From NCBI GenBank assembly GCA_958295985.1, contig CATQHV010000001.1, positions 1 to 64,000 of the forward strand: a stretch of DNA of 64,000 bases. Reading direction: 5' to 3'. The position numbers and the translations under genes are program-made. This DNA comes from an uncultured Candidatus Binatia bacterium. GTDB taxonomy: Bacteria; Desulfobacterota; Binatia; UBA9968; JAJDTQ01. Below are positions 27,001 to 29,370 of this stretch, in pieces (within the stretch, counting starts at the first letter, position 1; every line of letters starts with the position of its first letter). The notes beneath the pieces were generated by a model. That model was not told where the DNA came from, did not search any database, and was given only the letters and a program-made list of their open reading frames with translations.

Positions 27001-27743
27001 CCGTGCCGGCACCGCCTGCGGCGACACCTGCAACGCCGGCACCGCCGGCACCGCCCGCAACGCCGCCACAACAACGGGCACCGGAGCCTGCCGCCGGACC
27101 CGCAGATGATCCGGTGCAGGAGGCGGCGCCTCCGGCCCCCTCCGCCCCGCCGCCGCCCCCGTCCCAGCCGCCGGCACCCAAAACAAACGGGTGCGGACCC
27201 GGAACCGTCAACCGTGACGGCATCTGCGTGGTCATCGTCCGGCCCGACACCGGGGATGAAACGAAGATCGGCGGCGCAGGAGGCGGCGGCGGCGGGGCGG
27301 CGGAAAACACTGGGGAAGGAGGAGGGTGCCTCATCGCCACGGCCGCATACGGGACCGAGCTTGCCCCGCAGGTGCAGCGACTCCGCGAGCTGCGCGACAC
27401 CGCGGTGCTCTCCACCGCACACGGCGCCGCGTTCATGGACGCCTTCAGCGCCGCATACTATGCCGTGTCGCCTGCCATAGCCGACCTTGAGAGGCAGAAC
27501 GAGGCGTTCAGGATCCTGACGCGCGCGGCCGTAACCCCCGGCATCTGGGCGCTTGGCGCCGTGATGCCGCTGGCCGATCCCGGATCGGCGGCCGAGGTGG
27601 CCGCGGCCGGCCTGCTGTCCATCGTGATACTGGCGGGCATCTATGCCGGGCCGCCCGCCCTCGGCGCATATGTTGCGGCGCGGCACCGCCTTTCCCGGCG
27701 GACGCACAGGCACGTCGGGGGCCCGCCGACTACCGCGACATGA
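3..27743 (+). CDS. Giant surface protein 1: NHL-propeller / Ig-like repeat protein with CFI-box C-terminus (5' partial)
   Basis: The track starts this ORF at ATG 72, but the same frame is open back to base 3 (LARFVTNLGWHW...), so the gene begins outside the window and at least 9,246 codons are present; stop TGA at 27741-27743. Repeats of the type GVAVDxxTGxxYVADTGNxRIxVF form NHL beta-propellers. Between them lie ~100-aa Ig-like domains (PTNATTINF...EPVTGF...DI...GTA.HGG...YTF.V.P..DGT..VDIAAGAARD.AGN), which resemble Big_12. Near the C-terminus come linkers, a CFI-box domain and one hydrophobic segment. Almost no Cys occurs before the C-terminal domains. The role is inferred: secreted, anchored adhesin or matrix protein. 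Colinearity with giant gene 2 suggests the true start is about 1.9 kb upstream. No enzymatic domain was seen. Confidence 0.93.
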   Translation: MARFVTNLGWHWQASNPTTAYTGMDFVPSPQTGQGGHLYTADPTRSRVWIYHQGSGLNFAGGITVHGAPRDVAVDPVLGMVYVAQTGNNSVAVYRTDRTLAGYIPQLNAPRGVAVDETTGRIYVADTGNDRIAVFNSTLHSITNITGFSAPRGVDVDISSGHLYVADTGNDRVLVFNTVSSFVVEDPADGRTLAVTVPADGVNDTAGNANEDSNRIDVVIDRKAPSANITSVQAGPTYPATVNLRVDWDEPVTGFGAADITVSGTASHGGITNFEGGGSAYTFDVSPVSDGTVLVDIAAGMAHDLAGNPSAAAPRFSMAYDGSPVPTITSLQADPTNSATINLRVDWDDPVTGFEKDDIVISGNASHGGITHLDGAAAAYTFDISPVSEGIIWADIAAGAARDGAGNFNTKADRFSIVYDTMHLATAITAVQSSPTNATTINFRVNFGGNVTGFEKDDIVISGNASHGGITAFAGNGSAYTFDVSPTSNGTILVDIAAGVVQDAAGNRNEMADRFSILYDGTPPTPAITSVQPARTNATTINFKVSWGEPVLGFEKDDIVISGNASHGGIANLASIDGGANHTFDVSPVSDGIIRVDIAAGAARDGAGNTGNAAPQFSITYDGTPPTPAITSVQPARTNATTINFKVSWGEPVLEFERDDITASGTASHGGVTNFAGDAAAYTFDVSPVSDGIIRVDIAAGAARDGAGNTGNAAPQFLIVHDGTRPAPTISTVQSGYTRLPALSFNMTFDGTINATSLDTSDINATSGMVQNLRPALLHNGTFGDEGTNDGQFKNPSGVSTDTAGNIYVADTGNNRIQVFDPATRQYAYDITGRFNSPHDVTVDGTTGDIYVADSGNRRVAVFDSGLQFVTNITGPFNSPRGVAVDGATGTVYVADFGNHHVYVFNSTGHHIDTIDGLVHPLDVTVDETTGDIYVADTNAHLIRVYDSERTPLFEITSRVRQGYGVAVDDSTGNIYVSDRQNGRVRVFDSAGGQIAVTSERFAGPYGVALDGFSGTLYVIEENNNRVHAFDIGYTFDVADAADGRTLAVYLPEGRVRDQAGNAGVESNTVRIDIDRSSVIPRVSSAQPDPTNAATIHFRVDFGRPVTGFGAGNITVSGNATHGGVAEFEGGGAVYTFEISPVSDGTIHVDIAAGAAVDVAGNPSGEAARFSRTYDGTRPVPVITSVQPNPTNATTVNLRVDWGEPVRGFTADNVTISGTAEHGGIAAFSGGDGSAVYAFDIVPASDGIIRVGIPANVTRDRVGNAGAASVPFYMVYDGTPPVPEVVPARAGPTGLLVVPFNMTFSEAVNATTLDISDIDATSGTVRDLVPVWHHNHTFGGLGTADDQFDSPYGVTVHPVTGAIYVADSANSRVKIFDPDGTYTGEITGGLANPFNRPSTVAIDASTGTTYVASWFANIIRVFDSSGNHTGDIGGDTDDPFSNPFGVAVDSTTGMIYVADTFKNRVAVFDADLRRIAYLSGSFNTPSGIAVDAYTGRVYVADGNDRIAVFGPDRTPLDDIDDRLDNPTDVAVDDFGTVYVADRHNGRIAVFDPAGNLIANITGGFTTPYGVDTDGSGRVYVADAGTHSIHVFDAAYAFNVTGADDGRILNVTLPAGGVRDAAGNPNAGSNTARIEIDRTALAPTITSERSGFTNASTISFAVAWRSPVSGFGGDDIVLSGAAAPAAVINFAGAGSAYAFDVVPVADGELHVDIAEGAARDMEGRTSAAAARFSIVYDSTPPVPAVSAVQGSPTNATTVDFGVDWGEPVRGFGAAGIVLGGNATLDGAVRNFAGGDGNSTYAFEVTPSGDGTIAVGIAAGAAADRAGNPGAASARPFSVVYDGTPPVPEFTADLPPGPTRLHTVPFNLTFGERINATTLDTRDIEVTSGTVQNLRAALYPGGAFGGGGVLASPEGVAVDGATGRVYVADTGGDHVLVFNRTGHNVTAIPGPFREPVGVAVDGATGTLYVVDTLGRRIAVYDPAGVHTGDLAGTTFGFPADVAVNGTGHVLVADGARVAVYDRDLAYTGDLRSGFTYASGVAFDPATGRTYVSDSISDHVRVLDPAGRDAGTTIGGFDTPTGVAVDSQGNLYVADQNNDRIAVFNGTGHPLPDLPGTFDGPRGVAADPVTGRIYVVDRSGTRGHVLDHTAYAFEVANATAGAVLGVGLPAGGVRDIAGNPSVTSGRTGITVDRFPPAVSSAAVTGPLNVTVWYTEPVNATSAAYGRLVVDGIPRTLDADRPPAGNGTAVHVITFTGTPAPRTAGGTLTMDLTAIADTAGNAAGTRTDVLQELVPGQAPVVTAAAVTGPRQITLSYTVPVNATGTAYGVPVIDGTARAYAADPLGGNGTAVHTLALDGGSAVGTTDATGTLPVDSTAVTDVYDITMGTSTSLRIPLSDGQAPAVDSAVITAPNRFTVRYTEPVYAYGASAYGELSVDGLPRSYASPDPLAGNGTAVHLVEFTGAPAPRAAGGTVLLNLTLLEDAAGNAVGAEPAFPQALSGGGQMGVLLATETPLHTALDTIPFTMGFGRSINATTLDASDINATSGTVRNLERVFSANGSLGAAQLADYPYGVAVNGTGHVYVADRSNHRIAVFGPDGAYTGQITGLRYPRDVSIHGVTGDVYVADTGSGLVRIFNGTGHPLGELAGRFNGPEGLAVDGAAGRVYVADTANLRVRVFDTATRQEIADLPGTFVFPIGVAADPLSGTVYVVDAQANMIRVFNSTLDHIHDIAGMFALQSGVAVDPSSGTLYAAETDNGVIAVFNGTWDRVAQIDPPGRPIRITVDPSAGTVYVVNDVDRPVRVYDPGYAFEVAGVEADEVLAVNIPQGAVLDPAGNENAASGTVRINIDRTPPVPVVGSAHPDPTNATAIGFTVHFDMGVRGFGADDIILGGTAALDGGVKNFARVGADNGNGNGNGAAANYTFEVSPVADGTVLVGVPAGAARDLAGNPSAASARFSVVYDGTPPHPVAAHTVDEEAPAAVNNRYFVTPLTREVRSHGGVWYTNLESVPMGIVYRGGAVNASTVEISDVNATLGTVSDPRWPLRYNSTFGSGPGAPGAAGGQLNHPYDVALDGTAGYAYVADTENDRIAVLEVATGRHVANITDGLDTPYGVAVDPATGTVYVADTENDRVRVFNYTGMRVSWSSATGVGGGSPPTPPPADPGSAWPRIADIGADRLDTPYGVAVDGATGTVYVADTGNDRVAVFDGAGRYTSEIADGFDFPAGVEVDGAAGRIYVADTGNDRVAVFNRTGDFITNVTDGRIDTATGVAIDPATGTVYVADFVNERIAVFNGTGHNTANIVRAFNTQAYGEVVPRFDHSFSTPAGVGVDPVTGALYVADTFDHEVHRFDVSYAFDVGGLDHGDRFTVGMPAGAVRDAAGNPNEGSDRAAVVIDRMPPVPVINSTQPDPTNSTVLDFTVAWGENVTGFGPGDVRVSGARLSAGDIANFTGAGANYTFEVRPAADGTVRVEIPAGSAHDLAGNAGPGAVPFEIVYDTGPPVPVITAVQRSPTNSTVINLRVEWGENVTGFGAGDVRVSGATVYGGGAVNLGGLDGYANYTFEVRPADDGKIRIEIPAGSAHDLADNPGAAGVPLEIVYDSMGPVPEVTAVQSSPTYADTVNIRVDWREPVEGFDTDDIVVSGTAPHGGVTNFAGAGASYTFDISPTGDGSLLVDIRPGAVPDPAGNPSVPGDRLVMVYTGSSPIPRIAATVGDPTRLQTVPFTVTFSEHVDASTFDTSDITVSSGTVRNLEPAVLHTDLGNGTAGAGTGRLDRPSGVAVDTASGTVYVADTGNDRVTVFNTARHHTANITAGFDNPAGVAVDGAGRLYVADTGSDRVAVMDGTTGRPAGIGEITGWLDRPSGVAVHIRSDTVYVADPFNDRIAVFDGTTGRNTANITEGLSGPSGVAVHDASGTVYVADTFNDRVAVYDSALEPLQDLPGTFKRPAGVAVDDRSGAVYVADTAAVAGAAGTGRIAVYDTTGRHTHNITTGGFANPAGVAVDSLSGTVYVAERGGHRVLVLDPAYGFDVADPVNGRVLHVELPTGRVFDPDGNANTGADTSITVDRTGPIPTIQAVPSRSDVPKMVFRVDWNEPVTGFNTSSIILSGPPTVGGGGPAAFSGAGDTYTFELLPSADGTVLVEIPAGAARDAAGNPGVEAAPLSAVYGTVPLTAALSSPDAPGPVNLHTVRFGMGFNKGVNASTMNASDIGVTSGTVHDLKPVLRYRETFGGPGNGTDRFDSPRGIAVNASSGITYVADFGNKRVAVLDFDRSHIADLLANFTTPEYVALDPSTGRIYVTDFGDPRVTVFDSRTGDRLDDLPGPFNGPTGVAVDPEAGRIYVAEVRTGTVLVFNSDGTRAGSLPRTLSFPLGVAVDPATGTVYVSESTDQVAMFDRQGRYTGAISGAFDLPIGVAADPLSGTVHVAGSQDDRVSVFNGTGDLVHTTGHLPAPYGVATDPPLGTVYVTDRIGHTVTVFDISYEFAVSGAADGEALAVSLPAGTVLDGDGADNTDSNTVYVDIDRTGPAPPLLTPEDASLLLDPTRSPVIGFRVDWAENVTGFAPDDIRLSNGTGHGGAANLTAVPGAGTAAHTFEVRPHRDGPVRVLIGPGAATDIAGNSNNNASSPLFVMYDATPPVPRLAPGLPGPTNLQTVPFRMSFGEAVNGSTLDTSDIAVSSGTVQNLRLIPRYSGTFDGGGPGQFDQPYGMAVNGTGHVFVADEGNNRVRVFDPALHHLTDIEDGFDLPTDVAVHGATGTVYVADSGGDRIAVFNHTLHHTADIDDSLEFPTSVAVNGSGHVFVADTGAGLIRVFDTAGRNVTGIGGLGSPYGVAVSPSGGIYVTDTYDNSLRVFGPAGDPAAALPRIFDNPVGVAVDGSSGNVYVADTENDRIAVYDPALNHIANITGSFDIVQGIAVDPSTGALYAADWGADNIQIFEAAYTFEVDGPVAGRNLTAHVPAGAVLDRAGNPNAGSAPAGIFIDRDGPLPVLSTVQPDPTNATTVVVLVEFDEPVDDSTLGAADLNVTAGTVPRDPDYRLVRDGALSPVSAPSGVAVDGTTGRVYVTEWADKRVAVFDGGTGGTGLRIDNITGVSVPRDVAVNGTGGTAYVVIGNNFRVAAFDSSGAQLGTTPALGDPRGVAVDGPTGNVYVTESQHNRIAVFDHTLENRLLAITGGGISAPRGVAADSARDRIYVASSGNDRVQVFNGTGGYVGDLPGPFDLPMDVAVSGVTGHVYVADENTHSIIVFNGTGDRVHTLEGLPDGPRGVAVSDATGTVYVTDWDHGRILVFDMAYAFGVDGLEHGETLAANMPEGRVQDTDGNPNTDSNTVRITVDRIAPVPVINLTSSYSTSTSTTGESPVVFTVGWGETVSGFTEGDISVSDETAHGGVVFFADTDGDGGANYTFAVSPVDNGTISVDIAAGAAHDLAGNPGVAAAQFSVRYEYTPRELVPLTATITTAQPDPTRLQTVPFNMTFNKPVNASTLSVRDINVTSGTVEDLRFTLRHERDIDVDVPYGVAIDGSTGSLYVTEWSLDHVKIFNPAGRHTGTLTGGGLDAPEGVAVDPGTGTAYVVNGGRNHILAFNSTGGLNGTSRDLVGAHGVGFDGAAGRLYAAEPDAGRVTVFDRALVEVSTLTGGSLGDPYDVGVHGPSGTVYVADRGGGTVRVLDGGSGSSLGILPATFEYPQGVAVDNATGNVYVADTHGGDIHVFNSTRDHLHTTAPGMLKSPYDVAVDPASGTVYVADFDAGLIRVFGPVYTFNVTDPEEGVLAVNLPAGRVNGTDGSPNAASNTARITVDRSGPAPLISTAQPSPTNATSLDFTVDWGTPVRGFTVRDITVSGTAAPSGPAGFAGTGQTYTFSAEPATNGTVLVGIAAGAAIDPAGNPTAAARFSMVYDGARPVPVLGTPAPPDRPVNWDTVPFTVTFSEPVNVTLGTSSTSTGLTARHVNVSSGTVGDPLSEIRQVATMGDPESPRVRENFKLPLGVAVDPGTGRLYVADGSFDQVQVYDSDLRYLHAIAGGFATPNGIAVDPGAGLLYVADSAGGHIAVFDTGTRRHITDIGEGQLIAPRGVAVDDTHGYLYVSDIDTDMVHVFNRTTGHSTANITGPFSNPSGVAVSPVSDTLYVADTLHDRVAVFDASTGRHTADLTCENCGPSGVSVSSTGDLYVADLYDGRVRILDRTGHNKTTLTGLNLPYAVAVDPRTGTAYVAETGNHAVRIYDTVHAFNVTGPADGETLAVNLLAGAVRDTAGNPSTASGAVHVVIDRTPPSVNVTSPLPSTTGVSPVVFRVNFTEPVTGFDETGILLSGTALLPRGGGAGGWVTDLAAVPGTTTTVGATATASANYTFSVTPTADGTISVGIAQGAARDAARNNNTATAQADPFTITYDGTQPVPAVSSVQESPTNASAVTFLVDWSMPVAGFTVQDITLSNGTAHGGVTGFAGAGDAYNFTVYPTADGTISVYIPGGVAHNMIGAPSAPAAPFSVSYNGVPMIPEIAAAVTGPTALQTVPFHLNFSKPVNATTLQISDIAVSPSGAAVNMRPVLHPDGDIGGPGPGAGDGMFDGPRGVAVDTDTGRIYVADSSNGRVAVYDGTRHHTDTLDGLSSPQDVAVNGTGHLFVAERDGGGRISVFNGTLDHVAEIRNGFDRPGGVAVDAGTGRIFVADTGNDLIQVFDRARSHITNITSTASPLAGPAGIAVDSAVTGNVYVADTGNGRIRAFDPAFVPLYDITGLAAPAGVATDGMGAVYVADTGTGRILIYNGTGNLTSAYVRDPPGAPSGITVDGSTGTAYATESGDVHRVRAFNVSYAFDVAGAADGDLLEVHMPAGTVRSWTGSTNVASGTAEIRVDRSAPEPVITSRQASPTKAAAINFTVEWRDPATGRPEPVTGFGAGDIALSGTAQLLDDGGNGGSVAAFRGGDGDDTHAFDVVPLADGTVLVDIAAGAAVDAAGHPSTEAVQFMIVYNGTHLAPVITSVQASPTNATTINFNVTLDEPVRGFSPADIVLSGNATLDGGVKNFEGADGRKDFTFEVTPDTDGIIHVDIAEDSMQNDLGDGNTAAVRYSVVYDGTAPEPVITSVYGTRTGSPVISFEVGFGEPVPGFGAGGITLSGTALPGPVTGFAQAGINYTFDVRPAAANGTVLVDIPAGAARDRAGNPSTAAPRYSVVYDSTLQSTTVTSEPPGPTNAATINFTVGFGNPVTGFDSADIDLSGGTAPHGGLDGFATAPGGGGANYTFSVSPTDDGTVTVEIAGGAATYVTGGAPTGPAAYSIRYDGTAPVPAVNSTQHPGPTNEAAVLFTVNFTEPVDGFAAGNITAAGAGGVTLTGGVQNFDTYNASSYTFQLVPAGTGNVTVDIPAGGARDEAGNFNTAAPRYSIEYDDQAPYTRITSVQGPGPTGASVIGFEVGFGEEVRGFAASDIALSGTALPGPVTGFAKAGINYTFNVSPTANGTVSVDIASGAARDTAGNDNTAAPRYSIEYDSSLLYTDITSVQTDPTNATTVNFEVDFGGPVTGFDAGDIDLAGSTAPNGGVYAFTPGGGGSGSSNYTFDVAPTGDGIIRVDIAAGAGTYTGGTDGTAAATYSVRYDGSAPSPVINSTQHPGPTNEAVLNLEVDFAEAVSGFDAADIELAWSTSTGVAATNFAGADGDTVYTFDVVPPEDGTLTVDVAAGAATDDAGNPSTAAAQYPIRYDDDAPGVLITSSRDSPTGASTIGFTVTFTEPVSGFAAADILLTNASKHGGVVDFAAAPGGRIYTFNVVATANVTIRVDVAAGAATDEAGNPSTAAPGFSMVYDDSLLSTTITSAQQNPTNVTPIIFTVDFGYPVTGFDPADITLSNPAKHGGVAGLAPNADGSSYTFSVAPTGDVTIGVDIADGAARYVDGGGATAAAAYSIRYDGTPPGLAITSVQHPGPTNADTVHFAVNFTEPVRGFAAGNITAAGAGGVTLTGGVRNFDTYNASSYTFQLAPDGTGNVTVDIPAGAARDEAGNFNAAADRFSIGYDDEAPVPYITTTRTDPTGSSLIDFDIGFGQRVTGFEASDITVGGTSSPGGITGFASANGGANYTFNVSPTVNGTVTVDVPANAAADLAGNNNTAASGYTITYNSSLVATTITSVQTDPTNATTIDFTVDFGDPVAGFVREDIVLGGTATLDGAVKGFAYTGGTAYTFSVTPTANGTVTVTVAPAAATYLDNGAPTAGATYRITYDDIAPVPTVTSAPPGRTPADPRAETFYVNFTEHVRGFDAEDIVLSNDTAHGGVANFAGAPAGRNYAFDVVSAADGTITVDVPAGAARDYAGNPSAAAPRFLLVHDGPPSVLSAAVTGPDRLTVMYTEPVYAGGAAYGTQAVVGGVSRMLAADPLAAGNGTDTHTIRVTAGGADVPANATGTLTLDQTAITDSTGNPLGGLTAVALPLSDGQPPRITAAEITGPDVVRVYYDEPVTAAGTAYGTATVGGEDRTPVPGPPSGDGTAVHTVALAPADTPPPTDADGTMTVDQTAVADLAGNPLGGLTVHPLTDGQRPRYLLAFVAGGDSIAAVYTEPVVSEPAHYTNLTVNGTPVPGGASGTAGFGGTVLVSWDSAAAGPGSVVGFNAGGGIADPRANPLANPGDKSTAPASGRIDLADLVERGGGGPGRTPPVTAVDVPITGTSVIRHIDAAGITPVIHLVPTTSAGTGTFPPHNLTVSATPATVVFPPSANVTGLTGNGITVAESDKRYSADFGTLHDLDIGSATFVEFGDPGSDLRFDLPAKVTIPGLKAAAFSINTDGHALLIDSCPGNLGSDGTPEHANGTLGAMPDRTGYDPGACRVQNGNTVWTMHFSAIGAADRNPPTTTPTRETPTRETPTRETPTREIPPPTGGRSSGGGGGGGGGGGGGGGGGGGGGGPADQPSSVPDIYIRSVSWDCTVGSVVIVAGPDSEDISVSVRTAELGHRQADRIGNAPNAPGANPPGYGIFKSEMDEEDDYIGVTAALQSGRILSTVSESVNANSCTGRTTYDVPFPPSGQPRHPAQPSQDGGGGAVPAPPAATPATPAPPAPPATPPQQRAPEPAAGPADDPVQEAAPPAPSAPPPPPSQPPAPKTNGCGPGTVNRDGICVVIVRPDTGDETKIGGAGGGGGGAAENTGEGGGCLIATAAYGTELAPQVQRLRELRDTAVLSTAHGAAFMDAFSAAYYAVSPAIADLERQNEAFRILTRAAVTPGIWALGAVMPLADPGSAAEVAAAGLLSIVILAGIYAGPPALGAYVAARHRLSRRTHRHVGGPPTTAT
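680..2165 (+). repeat. Five tandem Ig-like domains (~300-bp units), two nearly identical
   Basis: Units begin near 680, 970, 1270, 1567 and 1870, each about 100 codons. The string GTTTGAAAAGGACGACATCG recurs exactly at about 1059, 1359 and 1659. About 100 bp at 1561-1660 recur unchanged at 1867-1966. The last ~78 bp of units 4 and 5 are also the same. This points to recent unequal exchange. The five-domain block matches five Ig domains at 34960-36465 in giant gene 2. Confidence 0.85.
6570..7500 (+). repeat. Three SwmB-like Ig domains in giant protein 1
   Basis: Three ~100-aa units start with AAVTGPLNVTVWYTEPVNAT, AAVTGPRQITLSYTVPVNAT and AVITAPNRFTVRYTEPVYAY. Each ends in DxxAVxDxxGN-like motifs. 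The pattern (VTGP...YTEPV...AYG...DP...GNGTAVH) resembles SwmB/Big-type domains of bacterial surface proteins. A matching triplet lies at 50005-50940 in giant gene 2. Confidence 0.7.
18411..18425 (+). other. Isolated CENC motif within a propeller blade
   Basis: The codons read TCENC inside TADLTCENCGPSGVSV. In my reading these are the only cysteines of giant protein 1 before its C-terminal domains. The equivalent blade of giant gene 2 (about 61980) has no cysteine. It could be a disulfide or a metal site. Confidence 0.75.
21163..24877 (+). repeat. Twelve Ig-like domains forming a 3-domain (A-B-C) super-repeat x4
   Basis: Twelve consecutive ~310-bp Ig-like domains fall into three alternating classes by their entry motif. 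A units (YDDxAP..., PTGxSxIxF) start near 21163, 22094, 23029 and 23955. B units (YDSSLLxTxITS) start near 21464, 22396, 23334 and 24261. C units (YDGTxP...HPGPTNE) start near 21779, 22715, 23639 and 24566, the last diverged. The higher-order period is about 922-935 bp (~310 aa). Two further Ig domains (20515-21162) precede the array. C units 1 and 3 are nearly identical over ~220 bp although 1.86 kb apart. Confidence 0.8.
24885..25830 (+). repeat. SwmB-like domain group before the C-terminal module
   Basis: Three units start SAAVTGPDRLTVMYTEPVYAG, AAEITGPDVVRVYYDEPVTAA and AFVAGGDSIAAVYTEPVVSE. They are spaced ~300 bp apart and are related to the triplet at 6570-7500. They close the Ig array and lead into a distinct non-repetitive beta-rich domain at 25850-26430 (VDVPITGTSVIRHIDAAGI...), which I do not recognise. 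Confidence 0.65.
26442..26501 (+). repeat. 15-bp x4 perfect tandem repeat, TPTRE linker
   Basis: ACGCCTACCCGCGAG is repeated four times without change and encodes TPTRE pentapeptides. This is a hydrophilic linker, probably exposed and O-glycosylatable; that reading is inference. The period is a multiple of three, so copy-number change would stay in frame. Confidence 0.95.
26532..26597 (+). repeat. 9-bp tandem repeat coding 22 consecutive glycines
   Basis: GGAGGCGGC is repeated seven times plus one GGC, giving an uninterrupted run of 22 Gly. It is a flexible linker between the repeat stalk and the C-terminal domains. It is prone to length change in 3-bp steps. Confidence 0.95.
27322..27740 (+). 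other. CFI-box-type C-terminal domain with membrane segment
   Basis: GGCLIATAAYGTELAPQVQRLRELRD matches the conserved Cys-[FL]-I-ATAAYG...VQ.LR..RD signature of CFI-box C-terminal domains. It continues with YYAVSPAIADLERQNEAFR. A hydrophobic stretch, AAGLLSIVILAGIYAGPPALGAYV, follows, then a basic tail (RHRLSRRTHRH). This suggests C-terminal anchoring of the giant protein with the repeats outside the cell. Upstream lie a Pro/Ala-rich linker (26940-27180) and a CGPGTVNRDGICV motif. Confidence 0.8.
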
Positions 27744-28100
27744 TCCCGCCTGCGGGCGCGGCACATGATCGATTGCCTGCAACCTTCTCCCTCACACCTT
27801 CCGCAAACGCATGCCGGAGCGCCGCCACGAGACGCGCGATATGCGCGGACGGCGCACACTCCTCCCGGCCGAACCTCTGCCTGTGCAAAGAGTGCGGGGT
27901 CGTGCCGTTCATCAGGCTGAAAAAGAATGCGGTGACCGCGGGCGGGGCCGCGGCACCGGGACGTCTCCGATCTGACTAGTTTGTGCGGTAACCCTACAGC
28001 ATGGCCAAGTCTCCACCACACCAGGCCCCACCCTAACCCTGCTCCACTGCAACACATGCGCCGATCAGGTGTGTCCTACCGCGTCCCGTCGAGCCGTTCC
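27744..28100. other. Intergenic, no recognised gene
   Basis: Between the stop of giant gene 1 and the transposase remnant I see no convincing gene. A 60-codon minus ORF (27730-27912, MNGTTPHSLHRQRFGREE...) overlaps the end of gene 1 and has no family I recognise. No T-rich archaeal terminator is obvious directly after the stop at 27743. Confidence 0.5.
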
Positions 28101-28813
28101 CTAGCATGTCCTGGCCATCTCCTTGTCTATCAGCCCGTTGTAGATTGCCACCTTGATCCTTGCCTCCCTGATTATGGCTTCCCTGGTCAGCGAACTGACG
28201 GACTCGCCGAACATCCTCTTGAATGCGGCAAATACAATCTCCACTATCCACCTCTTGCCGTACCCGTTCAGTTTTTTCCACTCCTCGCGGTTGGCCACCT
28301 TGTCCTCGGTCGGGAGGCCGGCTACGTTTTGTTCCCCCGCCCCAAGCTGGTCGCACGCCTGCTCGTCCCACGGGCCGTCGGGGTTCTCTCCGGCATCTTT
28401 GGCGTTCTTCTCGAACAGGATCCCCGATACAAATCCGGCCTTGCTGATCGCCTCTGATGGCGCGTGTCGCGTAGGCCCTGTCGCCGAGTACTATCACAAA
28501 CGGGGTGTGTGAAATGTCCGATATCGTCTCCATTGCTATCTTGTTTATAGTTCGGCGTACGGCGGCAGGATTTGCCGGCCTGTGGTTTTGTCGGGGTTTC
28601 ATATCTGCGGTTTCGACCGCCGCAACACCCGCGGACGCCGCAGCACCCGCAACCTCCACACCCGCGGACGCCGCAGCACCCGCGGACGCCGCAGCACCCG
28701 CGGACGCCGCAGCACCCGCGGACGCCGCAGCACCCGCGGACGCCGCAGCACCCGCAACCTCCACTTTAGTGCCGCCGGCCGCCTCCTTTCTCGCCGCGGT
28801 CACCACATCGTCC
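28101..28813 (-). pseudogene. IS5-family transposase, C-terminal part (broken)
   Basis: The minus strand encodes DDVVTAARKEAAGG..., a long Ala/Gly/Ser repeat, then ADMKPRQNHRPANPAAVRRTINKIAMETIS and VIVLGDRAYATRAI, which carries the second catalytic Asp. A one-base frame change near 28455 follows. The other frame continues EAISKAGFVSGILFEKNAKD...ANREEWKKLNGYGKRWIVEIVFAAFKRMFGESV to the stop at 28101, which is the typical C-terminal Glu region of IS5-type DDE transposases. The track splits this into a 289-aa and a 65-aa ORF, and the 289-aa one runs falsely into the inserted element. The N-terminal half is at 30914-31404, beyond the 2.09-kb insertion. Confidence 0.82.
28620..28762. repeat. 18-bp tandem repeat inside the transposase remnant
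   Basis: The unit GCAGCACCCGCGGACGCC occurs about five times in tandem. It is flanked on both sides by variant copies ending in GCAGCACCCGCAACCTCCA. On the minus strand it reads as an in-frame (AGAAAS)n tract. Such a tract is foreign to DDE transposases and adds about 40 residues between the first and second catalytic Asp. Confidence 0.9.
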
Positions 28814-28817
28814 ACAT
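28814..28817. repeat. Left target-site duplication (ACAT)
   Basis: ACAT here and at 30910-30913 directly flank the inverted-repeat-bounded insertion. Removing 28818-30909 plus one ACAT rejoins the transposase reading frame as AKDDVDDVV. Confidence 0.8.
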
Positions 28818-28908
28818 CAGAACTTGAAAATGTGTGTGCAGGCAAGCAAAAGGAATGCCTGGAAATTCGTCCCCGAGGACCGCTAGACGGGCGCATTTTC
28901 AAGTTCCG
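28818..28908. repeat. Left MITE-like palindromic end copy
   Basis: A 91-bp sequence starts CAGAACTTGAAAATG and ends CATTTTCAAGTTCCG. It is itself flanked by ACAT at 28814 and 28909. An internal CAGGCA...TGCCTG stem is visible. It aligns along its length with the right copy at 30822-30909, e.g. CGTCCC.GAG.AC and the 3' CATTTTCAAGTTC. Confidence 0.8.
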
Positions 28909-28912
28909 ACAT

Positions 28913-29370
28913 GGCTGTTTTCCTCTTCATTGTGTATTATGTTGTCCACTCATAATTGTGACATGTATAACACCCACAAGGAAGATCAAGGCGATCAAAG
29001 CAAAGCTGGATTAGTAACTGGCCACGTCGTGCCTAGCACCATGACACAAAAACCGTCAACCAATCAATTTCGTGACCAGAGATCGGAATTCGGCAGAAAT
29101 GCGTGACAGGTTACCGGTATCGAAGACCGTGCGCGTATGGGCCGTCATACGCGCGCGTGGGGGATGGCGGGTGTACGGCTGGCAAGATCGTTACGCAACG
29201 CCCCCGCCGCCCTCACCCGTGAAAAACCAGAAGCGCGCCGGGCATGCAGATGAAAGGACGTCACACCCGGCTGCAAACGAACCGTAGCTTTACCCGGGCG
29301 CCGCCTGACGGCGGTTACAAAACCCGAGATTGCGGGACAGGCCGGAGATCTAAAAACCGACTCGTGTGGG
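28913..29370. other. Non-coding part of the insertion
   Basis: No supported gene lies in this ~460-bp stretch between the left end copy and the 58-aa gene. Short plus-strand ORFs in the track lack any recognisable domain. Small hairpins are present (CCGCC-TGAC-GGCGG near 29302; GCCGGG...CCCGGC near 29236-29271). No tRNA or C/D-box pattern was found. Confidence 0.55.
29351..29357 (-). terminator. Possible T-rich terminator of the protease operon
   Basis: On the minus strand GGTTTTTAG lies about 15 nt after the stop codon of the 58-aa gene. Short T-runs after stops are typical archaeal terminators. This one is weak (five T). Confidence 0.35.

Noticed and set aside
27730-27912. 60-aa minus ORF after giant gene 1
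   Set aside because: Overlaps the giant gene's end; no family, no promoter or ribosome binding signal seen. Kept only as a remark.
28620-28762. CRISPR array
   Set aside because: The 18-bp units are back to back with no unique spacers, and no cas genes are near.
28033-28902. 289-aa minus ORF as a real protein
   Set aside because: It fuses the inserted element's end, a transposase middle part and an out-of-frame tail. Treated as pieces of a pseudogene.
29280-29370. Possible tRNA or structured RNA
   Set aside because: Short hairpins exist but no cloverleaf, anticodon arm or T-loop consensus could be formed.
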